Assembly (NCBI RefSeq): GCF_014191495.1
Contig: NZ_JACHWR010000001.1
Coordinates: 2,046,001-2,110,000 of the forward strand
DNA length: 64,000 nt
DNA from: Nocardioides soli
Lineage (GTDB): Bacteria > Actinomycetota > Actinomycetes > Propionibacteriales > Nocardioidaceae
Direction: 5' to 3'
In this document: positions 44,946 to 53,845 of the stretch, piece by piece
How positions within the stretch are numbered: the stretch's first letter is position 1
How the letters are laid out: each line of letters starts with the position of its first letter
The notes under the pieces: model-generated
Told to the model about the DNA's origin: nothing
The model's input: only the letters and a program-made list of their open reading frames with translations
Databases searched by the model: none
Made by a program: the position numbers and the translations under genes

Positions 44946-46148
44946 TCATGCGCCGACACGCTTCGAGGACTCGGCGAGCGCGGTGCTCAGGGTCCGTCGC
45001 ATCAGCATCGCGTCGCGGGCCCGGTTGATCGTCGCCCCGCCGACGAGGTCGTCGCCGAGCCGGAACGCGACGACGATCGAGTCGGCGTCGCGATGCTCGA
45101 CGTGGGTCGTGGCGCCGTCGAGGAGGCGACCTACGGTCTGGATCTTCAGGTCCAGCTGGTCGGACCACACGTAGGGCACATGGAGGAACGGGGCCGGGGC
45201 GTGGCCGGCCAGGTCGGCGACGAGGTTCGCACCCGCACACGCGCCCTGCTCGCGCGCGGTCGTCCAGTGCGCGATCCGCAACCGACGCCCGTAGAGATGG
45301 CTGTAGGAGCTGGCGACGTCCCCGCAGGCGTAGATCCCGGGCAGGTCGGTCCGGCAGTACCCGTCGACCTCCACGCCGTCGGACAGGTCCAGCCCGGTGG
45401 CCGCGAGGAGGTCGGCGGCGGGCTCGACGCCGATGCTCAGGACGACGAGGTCGGCCTCGACCGCGCCACCGTCGAGCAGCCGGACCTCGGCGCGGCCTCT
45501 GCCCGCGGGCACGACGTCGCGGACCCGGGCGCCGAGCCGGAGCTCGCACCCGGCGGCGCGGTGGCGGTCGAGTACGAATCCGGCCACGTCGGCTCCCACG
45601 GCCGACCCGAGGGGCAGCTCGCTCACCTCGACGACCGTGCAGCGCTTGCCGAGGGCGACGACCGCCGCGGCGACCTCGAGCCCGACGAATCCGCCGCCGA
45701 TGATCACGACGTCGTTCGCGTCGCCGAGGTCCGCGCGCAGCCGGAGCGCGTCGCCGGACGTCTGCAGGACGTGGCTGCGGACCTCCGGGCTGATGTGGAA
45801 CGGGGCGCGACGAGGGCGGGTGCCGGTGGCCACCACCACGCCGTCGTAGGTCGTCGTGGCCGCGTCGGTGGTGACCGTCCGGTCCGCATCCACGGCCCGC
45901 ACGGCATGCCCCAGGCGCAGGTCGACGTCCAGGTCGGCCCAGTCCTGGTCGGACCTGAGCGCGATCGCGTCGACCTCCTGGGTCCCGCTCAGGAGGCCCT
46001 TGGAGAGCGGCGGCCGGTCGTAGGGCCGCACCGACTGCGCGTCGTAGAGGTGGACCTCGCCCTCGAAGCCGGCGCCGCGCACGGCCTCGGCCGCGGCTAC
46101 TCCCGCGACCGACGCCCCGAGCACGGCGATCCTGGACCCCTGGCTCAT
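44946..46148 (-). CDS. FAD-dependent ferredoxin reductase
   Basis: The 400-aa protein has an FAD-binding GASVAGVAAAE, a NAD(P)H-binding GGGFVGLEVAAA and the second FAD motif GIYACGDVASS. It belongs to the BphA4/PdR type reductases. Its ATG overlaps the dehydrogenase stop by 4 bp. It feeds electrons to the operon ferredoxin. Confidence 0.9.
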   Translation of the reverse strand: MSQGSRIAVLGASVAGVAAAEAVRGAGFEGEVHLYDAQSVRPYDRPPLSKGLLSGTQEVDAIALRSDQDWADLDVDLRLGHAVRAVDADRTVTTDAATTTYDGVVVATGTRPRRAPFHISPEVRSHVLQTSGDALRLRADLGDANDVVIIGGGFVGLEVAAAVVALGKRCTVVEVSELPLGSAVGADVAGFVLDRHRAAGCELRLGARVRDVVPAGRGRAEVRLLDGGAVEADLVVLSIGVEPAADLLAATGLDLSDGVEVDGYCRTDLPGIYACGDVASSYSHLYGRRLRIAHWTTAREQGACAGANLVADLAGHAPAPFLHVPYVWSDQLDLKIQTVGRLLDGATTHVEHRDADSIVVAFRLGDDLVGGATINRARDAMLMRRTLSTALAESSKRVGA

Positions 46149-47215
46149 TGCTGCGGGTCCACCAGCACGAAGCCGGACACCTGGAAGTCCTCCATGCGAC
46201 CGAGCGCGTCGGGCAGCTCTCCGAGTCCGAGCCGCTCGGTGACGAGCTCCTCGGGACGCCCCCGACCCGCGGCCACGAGAGCGAGCAGCTCGTCGTACGC
46301 CGGGTGCGGGTTGCCTGTCACGCCGAGGAAGGACAGCTCCTTCGCGACGATGAGGTCCACCGGCACCTCGATCGCCCCGGAGTCGGCGGGTCCCGTCATG
46401 CCCACCTGCACGTGGCGGCCGCCGACGTCGAGGGAGCGCACCGAGGCCTGGGTCGTCGCGGCGGTCGCGACCCCGTCGAGCGACACCGCGACGCCACCGC
46501 CGCTGAGGTCGACGACGGCCTCGACCAGGTCGCCCGGGTCGCCCAGGTCGGCCGAGTCGAGGACCAGCTCGGCGCCCGCGTCCCGGGCGAGCTCGAGCCG
46601 CTCCCGACCACGGTCGATCGCGATCACGCGGCCGCCGTACGCGGCGGCGATCTGGACCGCGGAGAGGCCGATGCCGCCGGCCGCGCCGTACACCGCGACC
46701 CACTCGCCGACGCGCACGCCGGCGATGCGCCGCACCGCGCTGTAGGCGGTCATGTAGCGACAGCCGAGCGCGGCGCCGGTGGCGTCGCTGACGGCGTCGG
46801 GCAGCGCGATGCAGTTGACGTCGGCGACCGGCACGGCCATCAGCTCCGCGAAGCTCCCGTCCACCCCGCCCCCGAGGAACCGGAGCTTCCGGCACAGGTT
46901 GCCGCGCCCCTGGCGGCACTGGTCGCAGTGACCACAGGCGAGGTGGAACGGCACGATCACCCGGTCGCCGACCTCGAAGCCACGCACCTGCGGGCCGGCC
47001 GCCACGACGACCCCGGCGACCTCGTGGCCGGGGATGAGCGGCAGGTCGAAGCTGGTGCCCAGCCACGCCCAGTCGCCCCGGGCGACGTGCAGATCGCTGC
47101 GGCAGACCCCGGTCGCGCCGACGCGGATGATCACGCCGTCGTCGTCCAGGACGGGATCGGGCACCTCCTGCACCTGCAGGGGCTTGCCGTGCTCGACCAG
47201 TACTGCCGCTCGCAT
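46145..47215 (-). CDS. Zinc-dependent alcohol dehydrogenase
   Basis: The 356-aa enzyme has catalytic zinc residues (GVCRSDLH; GHEVAGVV), the structural zinc loop CGHCDQCRQGRGNLC and the nucleotide motif GAAGGIGLSA. It is the first gene of the P450 operon and would oxidise an alcohol substrate or product. A LacI-type operator overlaps its promoter. Confidence 0.9.
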   Translation of the reverse strand: MRAAVLVEHGKPLQVQEVPDPVLDDDGVIIRVGATGVCRSDLHVARGDWAWLGTSFDLPLIPGHEVAGVVVAAGPQVRGFEVGDRVIVPFHLACGHCDQCRQGRGNLCRKLRFLGGGVDGSFAELMAVPVADVNCIALPDAVSDATGAALGCRYMTAYSAVRRIAGVRVGEWVAVYGAAGGIGLSAVQIAAAYGGRVIAIDRGRERLELARDAGAELVLDSADLGDPGDLVEAVVDLSGGGVAVSLDGVATAATTQASVRSLDVGGRHVQVGMTGPADSGAIEVPVDLIVAKELSFLGVTGNPHPAYDELLALVAAGRGRPEELVTERLGLGELPDALGRMEDFQVSGFVLVDPQQ

Positions 47216-47255
47216 GGGTCTCCTCGATCGTGAGAGGTGGGTGAGAACGCCGTCG

Positions 47256-47295
47256 AGGCTAGGTCTCTCATTGCCGCGAAGTCAAGCGCTTGACT
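47256..47295 (-). promoter_or_regulatory. P450-operon promoter with overlapping LacI operator
   Basis: On the minus strand -35 TTGACT (47285-47280), an 18-nt spacer and -10 TAGCCT (47261-47256) precede the dehydrogenase gene. The perfect palindrome AGTCAAGCGCTTGACT at 47280-47295 covers the -35 box, so a bound repressor would block the polymerase. Confidence 0.7.
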
Positions 47296-47324
47296 CAAGC
47301 GGTGCATGAACTTTGACAGCCAGA

Positions 47325-47340
47325 CATCAAGCGGTTGATG
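47325..47340. promoter_or_regulatory. Second LacI-type operator
   Basis: CATCAAGCGGTTGATG shares the CAAGCG core with the operator at 47280-47295, and their centres are 45 bp apart. It lies nearer the lacI-type gene and may serve autoregulation or looping. Confidence 0.6.
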
Positions 47341-47420
47341 ATCGGCCGACCGAGCGAGCGCCGCCGGCCCCGCGGGCGGGCGCGCTCTGCCAGAATGTGC
47401 CCGACACGACGGGAGGTCGG

Positions 47421-48467
47421 GTGGAGTCGGCAGCGAGCAGTCCAGGCGGTCCGGGACGGCAGCGGGTGACCGCGAAGGAGGTCGCCGACGCCGCGCAGGT
47501 GTCGACGTCCGTCGTCTCCCTCGTGCTCAACGGCAAGCACACCGGCCGGGTCGGTGCCGCGACCCGCGAGAAGGTGCTGGCGGCCGCCGACGAGCTCGGC
47601 TACCGCATCGACGGCCGCGGCCGCAGCCTCGCGACCGGACGCACGGGGATCATCGGGTACGCCGCGCCCGACGTGAACCCGTTCTTCGCCGTCGTCCAGA
47701 CCGGCCTTCTGCGCGAGCTCAACCCCGACTACCAGGTGATCACGGTCGCCACCGACCTGCAGAGCTCGGCGGCGCGCGCCAACCTCTCGCAGATGCTGGC
47801 GCTCGGACCCGACGCCCTGGTCGTCTCCACGGTCGAGCCGGAGCGGATCCGCGAGCTACGACCCCGGTGCCCGGTGCTGATCCTCGACGCTCCCGAGGTC
47901 GAGTCGGACTACCCACGTATCAACGTCGACGTGGACCGATCCGCAGCGGAGCTCGCGCGCTACCTCACCGGCCTCGGCCACCGGCGGTTCGCCTACCTCG
48001 ACCTCCAGGGCGGCTCACGCACGATCCACGTGCGTCGCAACGCGTTCGTCGAGACGGTCCGGGCGTCGTCACCCGAGTGCGAGGTCGTGCACGCCGAGTC
48101 CCCGGTCGACGCCGAGGCGGCCCGGGCGCTGGTGCGCGACCGGTGGCTGGCCTGGTCGCGCATGGGCATCACGGCCGTCGCCTGCGGATCCGATCCCCAG
48201 GCCTTCGGCACGATCGCCGCCCTGCACGACCTGGGCGTCGACGTTCCCGCCGAGGTGTCGGTCGTCGGCGCCGACGACCAGTCCTTCTCGACGATCGTCC
48301 AGCCCGCGCTCACCACCGTGCGCATCCCGGCCCTGGAGATGGGACGGCGTGCGGGGTCCGTGGTGCGGCGGATGCTGACCGAGGACGTGCCCGTGGAGGT
48401 CGAGATCCTCGAGACGGAGCTGGTCGTCCGCGACTCAGCGGGACCGCCGCCGGGTGCGCCGCGCTGA
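47421..48467 (+). CDS. LacI-family repressor of the P450 operon
   Basis: GTG 47421 follows GGGAGGT. The 348-aa protein has a LacI helix-turn-helix after an unusually long N-terminal tail (VTAKEVADAAQVSTSVVSLV, then LNGK) and a periplasmic-binding-like effector domain. It is divergent from the P450 operon, with two CAAGCG-type operators in between. The recognition helix differs from the second LacI protein (VSTSVVSLVLN versus VSPATVSRVLN), in keeping with the different operators. Confidence 0.88.
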   Translation: MESAASSPGGPGRQRVTAKEVADAAQVSTSVVSLVLNGKHTGRVGAATREKVLAAADELGYRIDGRGRSLATGRTGIIGYAAPDVNPFFAVVQTGLLRELNPDYQVITVATDLQSSAARANLSQMLALGPDALVVSTVEPERIRELRPRCPVLILDAPEVESDYPRINVDVDRSAAELARYLTGLGHRRFAYLDLQGGSRTIHVRRNAFVETVRASSPECEVVHAESPVDAEAARALVRDRWLAWSRMGITAVACGSDPQAFGTIAALHDLGVDVPAEVSVVGADDQSFSTIVQPALTTVRIPALEMGRRAGSVVRRMLTEDVPVEVEILETELVVRDSAGPPPGAPR

Positions 48468-48472
48468 CGCCG

Positions 48473-49819
48473 TCAGGTCATCGCCCACTTCACGTTGTCG
48501 TCGAGGAGATCGCTCGCGCCCGCGCGCCGGAAGCCCTCGGACTCGTAGTAGTCGAAGTCCCGGCCGCCCGTCGCGACCCACCAGGAGTCGAGTGCGCCGG
48601 CGAGCGACGCGACGACGTCCGCGTGGTCGGGCTCGTCGACGACGTTCCGCTGCTCGGACGGGTCCGACCGCAGGTCGTAGAGCTCGAGCGAGCGGTCGGG
48701 CCCGTAGTACTGCACGAGCTTCCACTCGCGGGTCCGGACCAGGCGGAATGGATGCACGCCCCAGTAGGCGGCGTAGTGCTGGGCGAAGACCATCTCGGGC
48801 GCGGCCTCCCCGGAGCCGGCGGCGACGAGCGACGGCATCGGCAGCCGACTGCGTGCGTGCCAGGCGCCCGTGCGAGTGACGCCGGCGAGGTCGAGCAGGG
48901 TGGCCGGGATCGCGACGTTGCTGACGAGATCGTCGACCACGCCGAGATCCGGCGAGCCGGCGCCCTTGACGATCAACGGGACCCGGAACAGCTCGTCGTA
49001 GGGCAGCGTGCCCTTGAGACGCATCCCGTGGGCGCCCATCAGGTCGCCGTGGTCGGAGGTGAAGGCCACGACGGTGTCGTCCCAGGCGCCGGCCTCCCGG
49101 ACGCCGGCGACGACGTCGCCGACCAGCGAGTCCAGGTGGGCGATCATCGACAGGTAGCGGCGCACCTCGTCGTCGTACCGCCCCTCGGTCATCACGCCCT
49201 CGTCGGACCGCTGCCGACGCAGCTGGAACTCCGGACGGCCGTCGAGCGGGTCCCGCATGGATGCCGGCCGAGCGAAGGACTCCTGCGCGGGCTCGAACCC
49301 GGGGACCAGCTCGAACGGCGGGTGCGGCTCGTGGAACGAGACGGTGAGGAAGAACGGCCGGTCCGGAGGGGCGCTGCGGATGAAGTCGCAGGCATCCGCG
49401 GCGATGGACCGGTCGACCTCGGCGAGCCCGCCCACGACCCCGCCATGGTCCTCGACCACGTCGTACCCCAGGCGCTGGAGCGGGAAGCCGAGATGGCTCT
49501 TCCCGAAGTACGCCGTGCGGTAGCCGGCCCGCGCGAACGCCTGACCGACGGTGTCGTGGGTGTCGTCGACGTGGCCGGCGTGGTCGAAGAAGCCGTAGTT
49601 GGTCATCACGCCGGCCTCGTGCGGATGCAGTCCGGTGAGCAACGACGTGCGCGATGGCGTGCACTGAGGGTTGGACACGAAGCAGTGGGAGAAGTCCACA
49701 CCTGCCTCGGCCAGGCCGTCCAGGTGCGGCGTCGACGACTCGGGGTCGAGACGGCCCTGGCGCCGGTACTGCATCTGATCGCTGAGGATCAGGATCACAT
49801 TGCGCCGACGGGTACTCAT
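48473..49819 (-). CDS. Sulfatase (formylglycine-dependent), 448 aa
   Basis: The start ATG 49819 gives a compact sulfatase with C53 in QCTPSRTSLLTGLH as the formylglycine site. Metal and active-site residues are visible in LILSDQM, HPHEAGVMTN, SFHEPHPPF and FTSDHGDLMGAHG. The length and pattern resemble choline-sulfatase and N-sulfoglucosamine sulfohydrolase-like enzymes. No signal peptide is seen. It directly follows the ABC importer genes (7-bp gap), so it probably acts on the imported compound. Confidence 0.92.
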   Translation of the reverse strand: MSTRRRNVILILSDQMQYRRQGRLDPESSTPHLDGLAEAGVDFSHCFVSNPQCTPSRTSLLTGLHPHEAGVMTNYGFFDHAGHVDDTHDTVGQAFARAGYRTAYFGKSHLGFPLQRLGYDVVEDHGGVVGGLAEVDRSIAADACDFIRSAPPDRPFFLTVSFHEPHPPFELVPGFEPAQESFARPASMRDPLDGRPEFQLRRQRSDEGVMTEGRYDDEVRRYLSMIAHLDSLVGDVVAGVREAGAWDDTVVAFTSDHGDLMGAHGMRLKGTLPYDELFRVPLIVKGAGSPDLGVVDDLVSNVAIPATLLDLAGVTRTGAWHARSRLPMPSLVAAGSGEAAPEMVFAQHYAAYWGVHPFRLVRTREWKLVQYYGPDRSLELYDLRSDPSEQRNVVDEPDHADVVASLAGALDSWWVATGGRDFDYYESEGFRRAGASDLLDDNVKWAMT

Positions 49820-49826
49820 CGCGGCG

Positions 49827-50621
49827 TCACTTCCACCGCACGACGAGCCGCTTGAGCAGGGCGATGAGCAGCACACCGGCGACCGCGAGGGCGGACGAGA
49901 CCGCCATGGCGGCGTACAGGAACGGCGTCCGGAAGTCGTAGGTCGCCTGGATGATCAGGTTGCCGAGGCCCTTCTCCGACCCGATCCACTCCGCGACGAT
50001 CGCGCCCAGGACGCACGACGTCGCGGCGATCTCGAGCGAGGAGAAGAGGAACGGCAGCGCGGCGTACCAGCGGGCCTTGAAGAAGATCTCCCAGGGCCGG
50101 GCCGACAGCACCTTCATCAGCTCGATGGTCTGCGGGTCGACCGACTTCAGGCCGACGACCATGTTGACCAGCGTCGGGAAGAAGCAGATCAGGGCGGCGA
50201 TCAGGACCTTCGAGCTGATGCCGTTGCCGAACATGATCACGAAGACCGGGGCGACCGCGATGATCGGGATCGTCCGCAGCGCGACCGACACGGGATAGAA
50301 CGCCCGGTAGACCAGGTCGCTGTAGACGAAGCAGACCGCGAGCAGGATCGCGACGCCGTTGCCGAGCAGGAAGCCGAGGAACGCCTCGGTCGCGGTCGGC
50401 CACAGGTTGTCGATGAGGATCTGCCGGTTCTCGACGAGCGCGGTCCATACGTCGGAGGGCGCCGGCACGAGGTAGATCGGCACCGCGAACACGCGCACGG
50501 TCAGCTCCCACAGCGCGATGACGAGCGCCGCGCCGGCGAACGGGATGAGCAAGCGCCCGAACGGAACGCCGGACTTCGCGCGGGCTCGGTTGCGGGTTGC
50601 GGTCACAGACATGGTGGTCAT
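49827..50621 (-). CDS. ABC transporter permease, SsuC/TauC type
   Basis: The 264-aa permease has about six membrane segments and the coupling loop VLSARPWEIFFKARWYAALP. It belongs to the family that transports sulfonates, taurine, nitrate or pyrimidine precursors. It starts at ATG 50621 after AGAGGA, 7 bp behind the ATPase gene. Confidence 0.9.
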   Translation of the reverse strand: MTTMSVTATRNRARAKSGVPFGRLLIPFAGAALVIALWELTVRVFAVPIYLVPAPSDVWTALVENRQILIDNLWPTATEAFLGFLLGNGVAILLAVCFVYSDLVYRAFYPVSVALRTIPIIAVAPVFVIMFGNGISSKVLIAALICFFPTLVNMVVGLKSVDPQTIELMKVLSARPWEIFFKARWYAALPFLFSSLEIAATSCVLGAIVAEWIGSEKGLGNLIIQATYDFRTPFLYAAMAVSSALAVAGVLLIALLKRLVVRWK

Positions 50622-50628
50622 TCCTCTG

Positions 50629-51420
50629 TCACCTCTGGGAGTCGAGGGCGCGGCGGAGGTGGGACACGATCCGGTTGAACTCGGGCGTCTCGCGCAGGCC
50701 GACGTCGCGCGGGTAGGGCATCGGCACGTCCACGATCTCGTGGACGCGCCCGGGATTCGCGGCCATCACCACGATCCGCTGAGCGAGGAACACGGCCTCG
50801 GGGATGCTGTGCGTCACGAAGAGGACGGTCGCCCGGGACCGCTGCCAGATGTCGAGCAGCTCGACGTTGAGGCGGTCCCGGGTGATCTCGTCGAGGGCCC
50901 CGAACGGCTCGTCCATGAGCAGCAGCCGCGGGTCGGTGACCAGGGCGCGGGCGATCGAGGCACGCTGTCGCATGCCGCCGCTGAGCTGCGAGGGATAGGC
51001 GCCGGCGGCGTCGGTGAGGCCGACCAGGGCCAGGGCCTCCTCGGGGGTCAGTCCGGTCATCTGCCGGGAGCGGCGCGGGCCGACGGTGGCCGGCAGCCGC
51101 ACGTTGTCGATGACCTTCTTCCACGGCAGCAGCGCGGAGTCCTGGAACACGAAGCCGACGTCGCGCGCCACCCTGGCCTGACGCGGCGGTCCACCGAGCA
51201 CCTCCGCGGTGCCCGTCGCCGGCGCCAACAGGTCGCTGACCACCCGCAGCAGCGTCGACTTCCCGCAGCCGGACGGACCGAGGAGGGCGACGAACTCGCC
51301 GTCGGCCACGTCGAGGTCGACGCCGCGCAGGGCGGTGAAGGGCTTGCCGTCCCGGACGAACTCCACCGAGATGTCCGCGAGCCGGACCGCCGAGCCGGCG
51401 AGGGCGGGCGCCGCGGTCAC
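50629..51420 (-). CDS. ABC transporter ATPase, SsuB/TauB type
   Basis: The 263-aa ATPase starts at GTG 51420, overlapping the binding-protein stop (GTGA). Walker [10 protein letters not shown], signature LSGGMRQR, Walker B LLLMDEPFGALDE and H-loop THSIPEA are present. It energises import through the permease at 49827. Confidence 0.93.
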   Translation of the reverse strand: MTAAPALAGSAVRLADISVEFVRDGKPFTALRGVDLDVADGEFVALLGPSGCGKSTLLRVVSDLLAPATGTAEVLGGPPRQARVARDVGFVFQDSALLPWKKVIDNVRLPATVGPRRSRQMTGLTPEEALALVGLTDAAGAYPSQLSGGMRQRASIARALVTDPRLLLMDEPFGALDEITRDRLNVELLDIWQRSRATVLFVTHSIPEAVFLAQRIVVMAANPGRVHEIVDVPMPYPRDVGLRETPEFNRIVSHLRRALDSQR

Positions 51421-52481
51421 TTCGAGCTCTCCGCACCCAGGTCGGCCGCCTCCAGCACGTCCATCGTGTACATGTCCTGGGGAGCGAGGTCGTCCTTGAT
51501 GATGCCGAAGGACTGGAAGTCGGCGACGGTGCTCTTCCACATCGCCTCGTCCATCCAGCCGAACCCGTGGGTGGTCGCCCCGCCGCTCGCGACGTAGTCG
51601 GGCAGGTACTCCGTCAGCTGCTCGAGCTGCAGGTCGCGGTTGAGCGCCGGGTTGACCTCCATCAGGATGTCGACGGCCTCCTCGGGGTGGTCGAGGGCGT
51701 ACTGCCACCCCTCGGCCGACGCCTGGAGGAACGCGGTGAGGTTCGAGATGTCCCCGTCCAGCGCGGCATCGGTGGCGATGTAGTAGTTGGACTGGAACTT
51801 GGTGCCGTTCTCGAACAGCAGCAGCTTGTTGAGCTCCGTGCCCTCGGCCGGCGCGAGCTGCTCCAGGTTGATCTCCCAGGCCGCGAACGCGTCCACCTGC
51901 CCCTGGAGGAGCGGCGTGATGTCGGAGCCCACGGTGACGGTCTTGACGTCGTCGAGTGTCATCCCGTTGTTGCGCAGCATCGACTCGAGCAGGGTCTCGC
52001 CGCCGACCTGGATGCCGACCTTCTTCCCGGCCAGGTCCGCGACCGAGGTGATGCCCTCGTCGGCGAGCGAGAAGTAGGCCAGCGGCGCCTTCTGCATCGC
52101 GGCCCCGAATGCCTTCACCGGGATGTCCTCGTTGCGCGCCAGCATCAGGCTCGGTGCGTAGGTGACACCCACGTCGGCCTTCCCGGCCGCGACCAGCTGC
52201 ACCGGGTTGGCGTTCGGCCCACCCGGCGTCAGGTGCACGTCCAGGCCGGCGTCGTCGTAGAAGCCCTTGGCGTCCGCGACGTACTCGCCGGCGGCCTGGA
52301 CGTTCGGCAGCCAGGCGACCTGCACCTCGATCGAGGAGTCCACGGCGGCCGCCCTGGTCGACTCGCGGTCGCCGCAGGCCGCCAGCCCGGCGGCGGCGAG
52401 CACCGCGGCCAGCACGGCGACCGCCGCGCGGCGCGGGCCCGGCCGGGTGGACCCCGCGTGCCCGAAAAGGATTTCAGCCAT
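51417..52481 (-). CDS. Substrate-binding lipoprotein, SsuA/NMT1-like
   Basis: The 354-aa protein has a signal peptide with lipobox LAAC and the NMT1/SsuA fold (VQVAWLPNVQAAGEYVADAK, ADVGVTYAPSLMLARN, KVGIQVGGETLLESML). Family members bind sulfonates, taurine or thiamine precursors. The sulfatase genes in the regulon make a sulfate ester or sulfonate plausible here. The closest match by eye is to HMP/thiamine-precursor and riboflavin-type ABC binding proteins too, so specificity is open. Confidence 0.88.
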   Translation of the reverse strand: MAEILFGHAGSTRPGPRRAAVAVLAAVLAAAGLAACGDRESTRAAAVDSSIEVQVAWLPNVQAAGEYVADAKGFYDDAGLDVHLTPGGPNANPVQLVAAGKADVGVTYAPSLMLARNEDIPVKAFGAAMQKAPLAYFSLADEGITSVADLAGKKVGIQVGGETLLESMLRNNGMTLDDVKTVTVGSDITPLLQGQVDAFAAWEINLEQLAPAEGTELNKLLLFENGTKFQSNYYIATDAALDGDISNLTAFLQASAEGWQYALDHPEEAVDILMEVNPALNRDLQLEQLTEYLPDYVASGGATTHGFGWMDEAMWKSTVADFQSFGIIKDDLAPQDMYTMDVLEAADLGAESSK

Positions 52482-52517
52482 GCCAGTTGCTCCCTTGCGA
52501 GTGAGATCTGCGTCTCG

Positions 52518-52562
52518 TGAAATCGATTTCAGAATCCTGACCGCTGCCGAACCTGCTGTCAA
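52518..52562 (-). promoter_or_regulatory. Importer-operon promoter with LacI-type operator (site 1)
   Basis: On the minus strand -35 TTGACA (52562-52557) and -10 AGGATT (52538-52533) are 18 bp apart. The perfect palindrome TGAAATCGATTTCA at 52518-52531 lies at the transcription start, 37 bp before the binding-protein ATG. The same palindrome recurs at 56077 and 56801. Confidence 0.75.
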
Positions 52563-52611
52563 GGGTCGCACCGACATCAACGGCCGGCGACATCGCCGGC
52601 GCCGGTCGTCC

Positions 52612-53631
52612 TCAGTCGGTCGACCGCGGCGCGCGGACCGGCGCGCTCGACTCCCGGACGATCAGCTCGAAGTCGAGCCGGATGTCCGGTCTGACCTCCC
52701 GCCCCTCGGCGGCGTCGATGACCGCCCGCGCGGCGGCCCTACCGTACTCGCCGAGGTCGCAGCCGATGGTGCTCAGCGTCGGCGTGACGAAGTCCGCGGT
52801 GGAGACCGACTCGCAGGAGATGAGTGCGACGTCGTCGGGGACGATCCGGCCGGCCTCGGTGAGCCCGCGCAGCGAGCCGATGGCCATCGGGGTGTTGGCG
52901 GCCACGATCCCGTCGATCGCGTGCCCCTCGGCGAGGAGGCTCCGGATGGCGTCGCGTGCCGGACCGGCCTGGAACGACGCGTCGACGGTGCGGAGGGTGG
53001 CGCCCCCGCTCTCGCTGGCGGCGCGGGCGCCCGCGCCCACCATGCTGCTGTACGGGCTCTCCCCCGCCCCGACGTAGACCAGGTGCCTGCGCCCCTGGCC
53101 GGTCAGGTGCCGGACCGCCTCCTCGCCCATGCCGTGGTAGTCCATGCCGACCCGGGGGACGTTCATGTCGGGGACGCCCTGGACGGTCGACACCACCGCG
53201 ACGCCCTGCGCGACGAGCCGCGCGATCGCCGCGCTCACCTCGGGATCGGTGATGTCCTCCGCCGTCGCGATCACGACGCCGTCGACGTTGCGCTTCACGA
53301 TCGAGCGGAGGAACTCGAGCAGGCGACCGCGCCGGTGGTCCAGGTCTCCGAGCAGGACCGAGTAGCCGGCCGCCTCCGCCTCGGTCGCCACCGACTTGGC
53401 CAACGCGCCGTGGAAGGACTGCGAGATGTCCCCGACCAGGAGGGCGATCGATCGCGTGGAGCCCGTGCGCAGGCTGCGTGCGGACGTGCTCGGCTCGAAC
53501 CCGAGCTCCTTGATCGCGGCCAGCACCAGCTCGCGCTTGACCTCGGCCACGATCTCGGGGCGGTTCAGGACACGCGAGACCGTCGCGGGTGACACCCCGG
53601 CGAGCCGCGCGACGTCCGAGATCGTGGTCAT
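52612..53631 (-). CDS. LacI-family repressor of the sulfatase/importer regulon
   Basis: The 339-aa protein has a textbook LacI headpiece (TISDVARLAGVSPATVSRVL, then N) and a sugar-binding-like effector domain ending LDFELIVRESSAPVR. It lies between the importer operon and a sulfatase gene, each preceded by TGAAATCGATTTCA. Effector unknown; a nucleoside, sugar or sulfated compound is possible. Confidence 0.9.
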   Translation of the reverse strand: MTTISDVARLAGVSPATVSRVLNRPEIVAEVKRELVLAAIKELGFEPSTSARSLRTGSTRSIALLVGDISQSFHGALAKSVATEAEAAGYSVLLGDLDHRRGRLLEFLRSIVKRNVDGVVIATAEDITDPEVSAAIARLVAQGVAVVSTVQGVPDMNVPRVGMDYHGMGEEAVRHLTGQGRRHLVYVGAGESPYSSMVGAGARAASESGGATLRTVDASFQAGPARDAIRSLLAEGHAIDGIVAANTPMAIGSLRGLTEAGRIVPDDVALISCESVSTADFVTPTLSTIGCDLGEYGRAAARAVIDAAEGREVRPDIRLDFELIVRESSAPVRAPRSTD

Positions 53632-53643
53632 GATCAGGGAATG

Positions 53644-53812
53644 CTAGTGGTCATCGCCGTTGATTACGTCGGGGGTATCCGTGCCCAGGGTGCGTGCCTC
53701 GCAAGGCGGCGGCGCGACGGCATACCTGGTTGTCTACCGAGCGTCGCCAACGCGGCGAGGTGTGTGCACTGGGTGCGTAGACCCTTGGTGAATCAACGGT
53801 GATGGTCACTAG
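53644..53812. repeat. 169-bp imperfect inverted repeat
   Basis: The left end (CTAGTGGTCATCGCCGTTGA) and the complement of the right end (CTAGTGACCATCACCGTTGA) match at 17 of 20 positions. Matching continues inward through GGGT, CCCAG and CCTCGC. It fills most of the gap between the sulfatase stop and the lacI start codon. It has the form of a small non-coding mobile element or a decayed inverted duplication. Confidence 0.6.
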
Positions 53813-53845
53813 TGCCTGCCGGATGGCCGACAGGTCGCAGCCGGC

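Noticed and set aside
41752..47215. P450 operon as a natural-product biosynthetic cluster
   Set aside because: No polyketide, peptide or terpene synthase is present. A dehydrogenase, P450 with redox partners, a hydrolase and a LacI regulator fit catabolism better.
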